This document shows positions 60,801 through 64,000 of a stretch of DNA of 64,000 nucleotides, in pieces. The position numbers were made by a program, and so were the translations under genes. Source of the stretch: Megalopta genalis (taxonomy: Eukaryota > Arthropoda > Insecta > Hymenoptera > Halictidae); the NCBI RefSeq assembly GCF_051020955.1, contig NW_027476097.1:2073001-2137000 (forward strand), in the 5' to 3' direction. Numbering within the stretch: position 1 is the first letter of the stretch; every line of letters begins with the position of its first letter. Under the pieces are notes generated by a model. It did no database searches. It saw nothing but the letters and a program-made list of their open reading frames with translations, and was not told the origin of the DNA.

Positions 60801-63037
60801 ATGTATATCACAAGTATTTGAAGCTATATCATACGTTTCGCATGGATTCCAAGATAACCCTTCTAATTCGCATTGATTTGAATCTAAATCATGTGTTTCG
60901 CATGGATTTGAAGCTAACTCGTTTTTTGCGCATGCAGTTGAAGCTGAATCATGTATATCACAAGTATTTGAAGCTAAACTATACGTTTCGCATGGATTCC
61001 AAGATAACCCTCCTAATTCGCATAGATTTGAAGATAAATCAAGTGTTTCGCTTGGATTTGAATATAACTCATTTGTTTCGCATGCTGTTGAAGCTAAATC
61101 ATGTATATCACAAGTATTTGAAGCTAAACCATTTGCTTCGCGTGGATTCGAAGATCAGCCTTCTACTTGCATTGATTTGAAGCTAAATCATGTGTTCCGC
61201 ATGGCTTTTAAGCTAACTCGTTTGTTTCGCATGCAGTTGAAGCTAAATCATGTATATCACAAGTATTTGAAGCTAAACCATTTGTTTCGCATGGATTCAA
61301 AGATAAGCCTTCTACTTCGCGGTGATTTTAATATAAATCATGTGTTTCGCAAGGATTTGAAGCTAACTCGTTTGTTTCGGATGCTGTTGAAGCTAAATCA
61401 TGTATATCACAAGTATTTGAAGCTATATCATTTGTTTCGCATGGATTCGAAGATAACCCTTCTAATTCGCATTGATTTGTGGCTAAATCATGTGTTTCGC
61501 TTGGATTTGAAGCTAACTCGTTTTTTTCGCTAGTAGTTGAAGCTAAATCATGCATATCACATGTATTTGAAACTAAACCATTTGGTTCGCTTTTATTCGA
61601 AGCTAAGCCATCTACTTCGCATTGATTTGAGGCTAAATCATGTGTTTCGCTTGGTTTTGAAGCTAACTCGTTTTTTTCGCATGCAGCTGTATCTAAATCA
61701 TGTATATCACAAGTATTTGAAGCTAAACCATTTGGTTCGCTTTTATTCGAAGCTAAGCCATCTACTTCGCATTGATTTGAGGCTAAATCATCTGTTTCGC
61801 TTGGTTTTGAAGCTAACTCGTTTTTTTCGCATGCAGCTGTATCTAAATCATGTATATCACAAGTATTTGAAGCTAAACCATTTGTTTCGCATGGATTCGA
61901 AGATAAGCCTTCTACTTCGCATTGATTTTAATCTAAATCATGTGTTTCGCATGGATTTGAAGCTAACACGTTTGTTTCGCATGCTGTTGAAGCTAAATCA
62001 TGTATATCACAAGTATTTGAAGCTATATCATACGTTTCGCATGGATTCCAAGATAACCCTTCTAATTCGCATTGATTTGAATCTAAATCATGTGTTTCGC
62101 ATGGATTTGAAGCTAACTCGTTTGTTTCGCATGCTGTTGAAAATAAATCATTTATATCACAAGTATTTGAAGCTAAACCATTTGTTTCGCATTTATTCGA
62201 AGCTAAGCCTTCTACTTCGCATTGATTTGAGGCTAAATCATGTGTCTCGCTTGGTTTTGAAGCTAACTCCTTTTTTTCGCATGCAGTTGTATCTAAATCA
62301 CGTATATCACAAGTATTTGAAGCTAAACCATTTGTTTCGCATGGATTCGAAGATAAGCCTTCTATTTCGCATTGATTTTAATATAAATCATGTGTTTCGC
62401 AAGGATTTGAAGCTAACTCGTTTGTTTCAGATGCTGTTGAAGCTAAATCATGTATATCACAAGTATTTGAAGCTATATCATTTGTTTCGCATGGATTCGG
62501 AGATAACCCTTCTAATTCGCATTGATTTGAGGCTAAATCATGTGTTTCGCTTGGATTTGAAGCTAACTCGTTTTTTTCGCTAGTAGTTGAAACTAAATCA
62601 TGCATATCACAAGTATTTGAAGCTAAACCATTTGGTTCGCTTTTATTCGAAGCTAAGCCATCTACTTCGCATTGATTTGAGGCTAAATCATGTGTTTCGC
62701 TTGGTTTTGAAGCTAACTCGTTTTTTTCGCATGCAGCTGTATCTAAATCATGTATATCACAAGTATTTGAAGCTAAACCATTTGTTTCGCATGCATTCGA
62801 AGATAAGCCTTCTACTTCGCATTGATTTTAATCTAAATCATGTGTTTCGCATGGATTTGAAGCTAACTCGTTTGTTTCGCATGCTGTTGAAGATAAATCA
62901 TTTATATCACAAGTATTTGAAGCTAAACCATTTGTTTCGCATTTATTCGAAGCTAAGCCTTCTACTTCGCATTGATTTGAGGCTAAATCATGTGTCTCGC
63001 TTGGTTTTGAAGCTAACTCGTTTTTTTCGCATGCAGT

Positions 63038-63428
63038 TGAGGGCTCAGAAAGACTGGACTGAAAAATATCAACTGTCCTCTGGACCGACTCGGGTCTCTT
63101 ATTTATATTACGTCCCCCAAAAAGGCCACGCCTGTTTTGGGGGACTCGCTGTCTTCTTTTGCCCCCGCTTAGTTTAGCGGGGGAGACAGCCATCGATGAA
63201 CCCTCGCTGTAGGGGTGCGCTGGCCGTTCGGCCAGGCAGCGGTACGCGGCCGGCGGCTTTCTCCGCGACCAGGCATGCAGTACATCTGGCAGTGATAAAA
63301 AATAAAGAAACAAAGGAATTTCCGGTTCTTGCAAACGTCAAGGACGTTTTCTCTCCGTCGACCCCTTGACATCTGCAAGCGGACAGTTTTATGGTTATTA
63401 CGGTCGCCGGCCGTGTGCCGCTACATCA
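63038..63428 (-). repeat. 3' LTR of the Ty3/Gypsy element
   Basis: The 391-bp LTR is bounded by TGA...TCA. It contains three clear inverted repeats: 63112-63122 with 63135-63145 (11 bp, with an inner aggc-cac-gcct stem); 63162-63169 with 63176-63183 (8 bp, flanked by ctgtct/agacag at 63149 and 63184); and 63220-63225 with 63230-63235 (6 bp). A taatataaataag run on the minus strand near 63100-63110 may be a TATA-like or polyadenylation element; which one is unclear. Confidence 0.82.
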
Positions 63429-63438
63429 CCCCCTTGCC
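63429..63438 (-). other. Polypurine tract of the Ty3/Gypsy element
   Basis: The minus strand reads ggcaaggggg immediately before the LTR start tgatgtagc. This is the expected plus-strand primer position and gives the LTR boundary. Confidence 0.75.
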
Positions 63439-63556
63439 AGTGATTGACCAATCGCGATACAATTCTTATTTCTACAACAAAAACAAAAACAAAAACTTGC
63501 CCTGCGACATGCCATACGACGGTATATGCGATACTCGCTACATCCCACTCTCTCAC

Positions 63557-64000
63557 TCATTCATAATAGTATCTTATTTTTGCAATCTGCAATCTATCCG
63601 GAAACCTCACTCGTCTTCCTGAACGTGTAGTTCGCACCTCTTGTTCCGGAGCAGACACTGTCGGTTCTGACCGCGGTACCTGCATTGTTTGGGTCGCTTC
63701 ATTATCAACGGCATCATTAACAACGTACGCCGGCTTTAATCTATCAATACTAACATTAACAGGTTTAGCCTTAATATTTATCACAAAGTTTTTTGGGCCC
63801 CGGGATATGACCTCGAATGGTCCATCGTACGGTGGCTCCAATAAAGTTCGTACTTTATCATTCCGGATAAACACTTTTTCACACACTGTTAAGTCTTTAT
63901 ATACAAAAATCCGCTGCGCATTGTGGTGACTACCTGCGGCTGGGGTGATCCCCCGGAAATGCTGACGTAGTTCCTCGGCAAAATTGGAAACGTCATACTC
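63557..64000 (-). CDS. pol: Ty3/Gypsy polyprotein, integrase C-terminal part (partial)
   Basis: The frame enters from the right window edge and runs 147 codons to a TGA at 63557-63559, without an internal stop. Near residues 31-75 it shows the stretch typical of Ty3/Gypsy integrase C-termini: an HKD-like 'VYKDL', then VFIRNDKVR, LLEPPYDGPFEV and VSIDRLKPAYV (the GPY/F-type module). It is followed by an acidic/Thr-rich linker and the basic RTTRSGRRVRFPDRL ending common in insect Gypsy elements. The frame is open through 63884-63886, where an internal GTG could be mistaken for a start. Gag, protease, reverse transcriptase and the integrase core lie outside the window, so intactness cannot be judged. 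Confidence 0.9.
   Translation of the reverse strand, partial: EYDVSNFAEELRQHFRGITPAAGSHHNAQRIFVYKDLTVCEKVFIRNDKVRTLLEPPYDGPFEVISRGPKNFVINIKAKPVNVSIDRLKPAYVVNDAVDNEATQTMQVPRSEPTVSAPEQEVRTTRSGRRVRFPDRLQIAKIRYYYE

Larger units (their letters stand above)
46125..63037. repeat. Satellite body, family B (right of the retrotransposon), with multi-kb modules
   Basis: Family B continues with 30- and 150-bp periods. The module containing the BEL/Pao target (ctgttgacgctaaatcatg, then atatcacatg) recurs uninterrupted with acatg at 48219, 51816, 55264, 58861 and 60060, as well as at 33367. Spacings of 3597, 3448, 3597 and 1199 nt are whole multiples of 150 less 1-3 nt, and one-base-deletion monomers lie within these intervals. 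Frames reach 700 codons (46637-48739). The array stops abruptly at the Ty3/Gypsy LTR, and its true right end lies outside the window. Confidence 0.92.
63038..64000 (-). mobile_element. Ty3/Gypsy LTR retrotransposon, 3' part only (runs off window)
   Basis: On the minus strand the order is the polymerase C-terminus (64000 to 63557), a non-coding spacer of about 120 nt containing gtttttgtttttgttttt, a purine tract (63438-63429) and a 391-bp LTR (63428-63038). The LTR starts tgatgtagcgg and ends ccctca. The element is inserted in satellite DNA, which matches up to 'catgcagttga'. The exact junction is ambiguous by about 3 nt. Polymerase is followed directly by the purine tract and LTR, so there is no env gene at this end. 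Confidence 0.88.

Noticed and set aside
5704..63037. CRISPR-like array (30-bp periodicity)
   Set aside because: There are no unique spacers: the repeats are directly adjacent and themselves diverged. The context is eukaryotic and no cas genes are present.
5704..63037. Telomeric array
   Set aside because: The unit is 30 bp and bears no resemblance to TTAGG-type insect telomere repeats, and no such pentamer runs are seen.

Overview
The window looks like repeat-rich chromosomal DNA of an insect. It is mostly AT-rich and holds no bacterial-style operon. It carries a BEL/Pao and a Ty3/Gypsy LTR retrotransposon, both of kinds common in insects. A fold-back MITE resembles ones I associate with Hymenoptera, so a hymenopteran host is my best guess, but the host assignment is inference. 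No complete host gene is visible.

Layout, left to right. Positions 1-2700 are mostly non-repetitive AT-rich DNA. They hold a 44-bp tandem repeat carrying a palindrome (505-745), a GC-rich island with a possible first exon and splice donor (about 1560-2100), and the MITE (2156-2423). Positions 2697-3285 are a degenerate TACCTC hexamer repeat. Positions 3290-5612 are a degenerate repeat rich in 'ttttacgttg', with a unit of about 156-196 bp, whose orientation flips near 4929. A unique segment of about 90 bp (5613-5703) separates this from the main structure.

From about 5704 to 63037 the window is one satellite array built on a 30-bp monomer, about 50.9 kb without the transposon inside it (roughly 1,700 monomers). 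Its left edge (5704-6755) is diverged and shows an 11-monomer (330-bp) period. The body is a 5-monomer, 150-bp higher-order repeat (HOR). The right-hand part (about 30.1-63 kb) also repeats in multi-kilobase modules, whose spacings are whole multiples of 150 bp less 0-3 nt. 30 and 150 are multiples of three and the monomer lacks stops in several frames, so the array produces very long but probably meaningless open frames on both strands.

A complete, apparently young BEL/Pao retrotransposon (39672-46119) sits inside the array. It has LTRs that look identical base for base (514 bp), a 5-bp target duplication, a tRNA-Tyr-type primer site and one intact gag-pol frame of 1,739 codons. Removing it restores the satellite register exactly. 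The array is cut at its right visible end by the 3' LTR and polymerase C-terminus of a minus-strand Ty3/Gypsy element that runs off the window (63038-64000).

The only well-supported proteins are the two retrotransposon polyproteins. The most unusual material is the nested satellite organisation and the series of small covarying hairpins in the BEL/Pao LTR.
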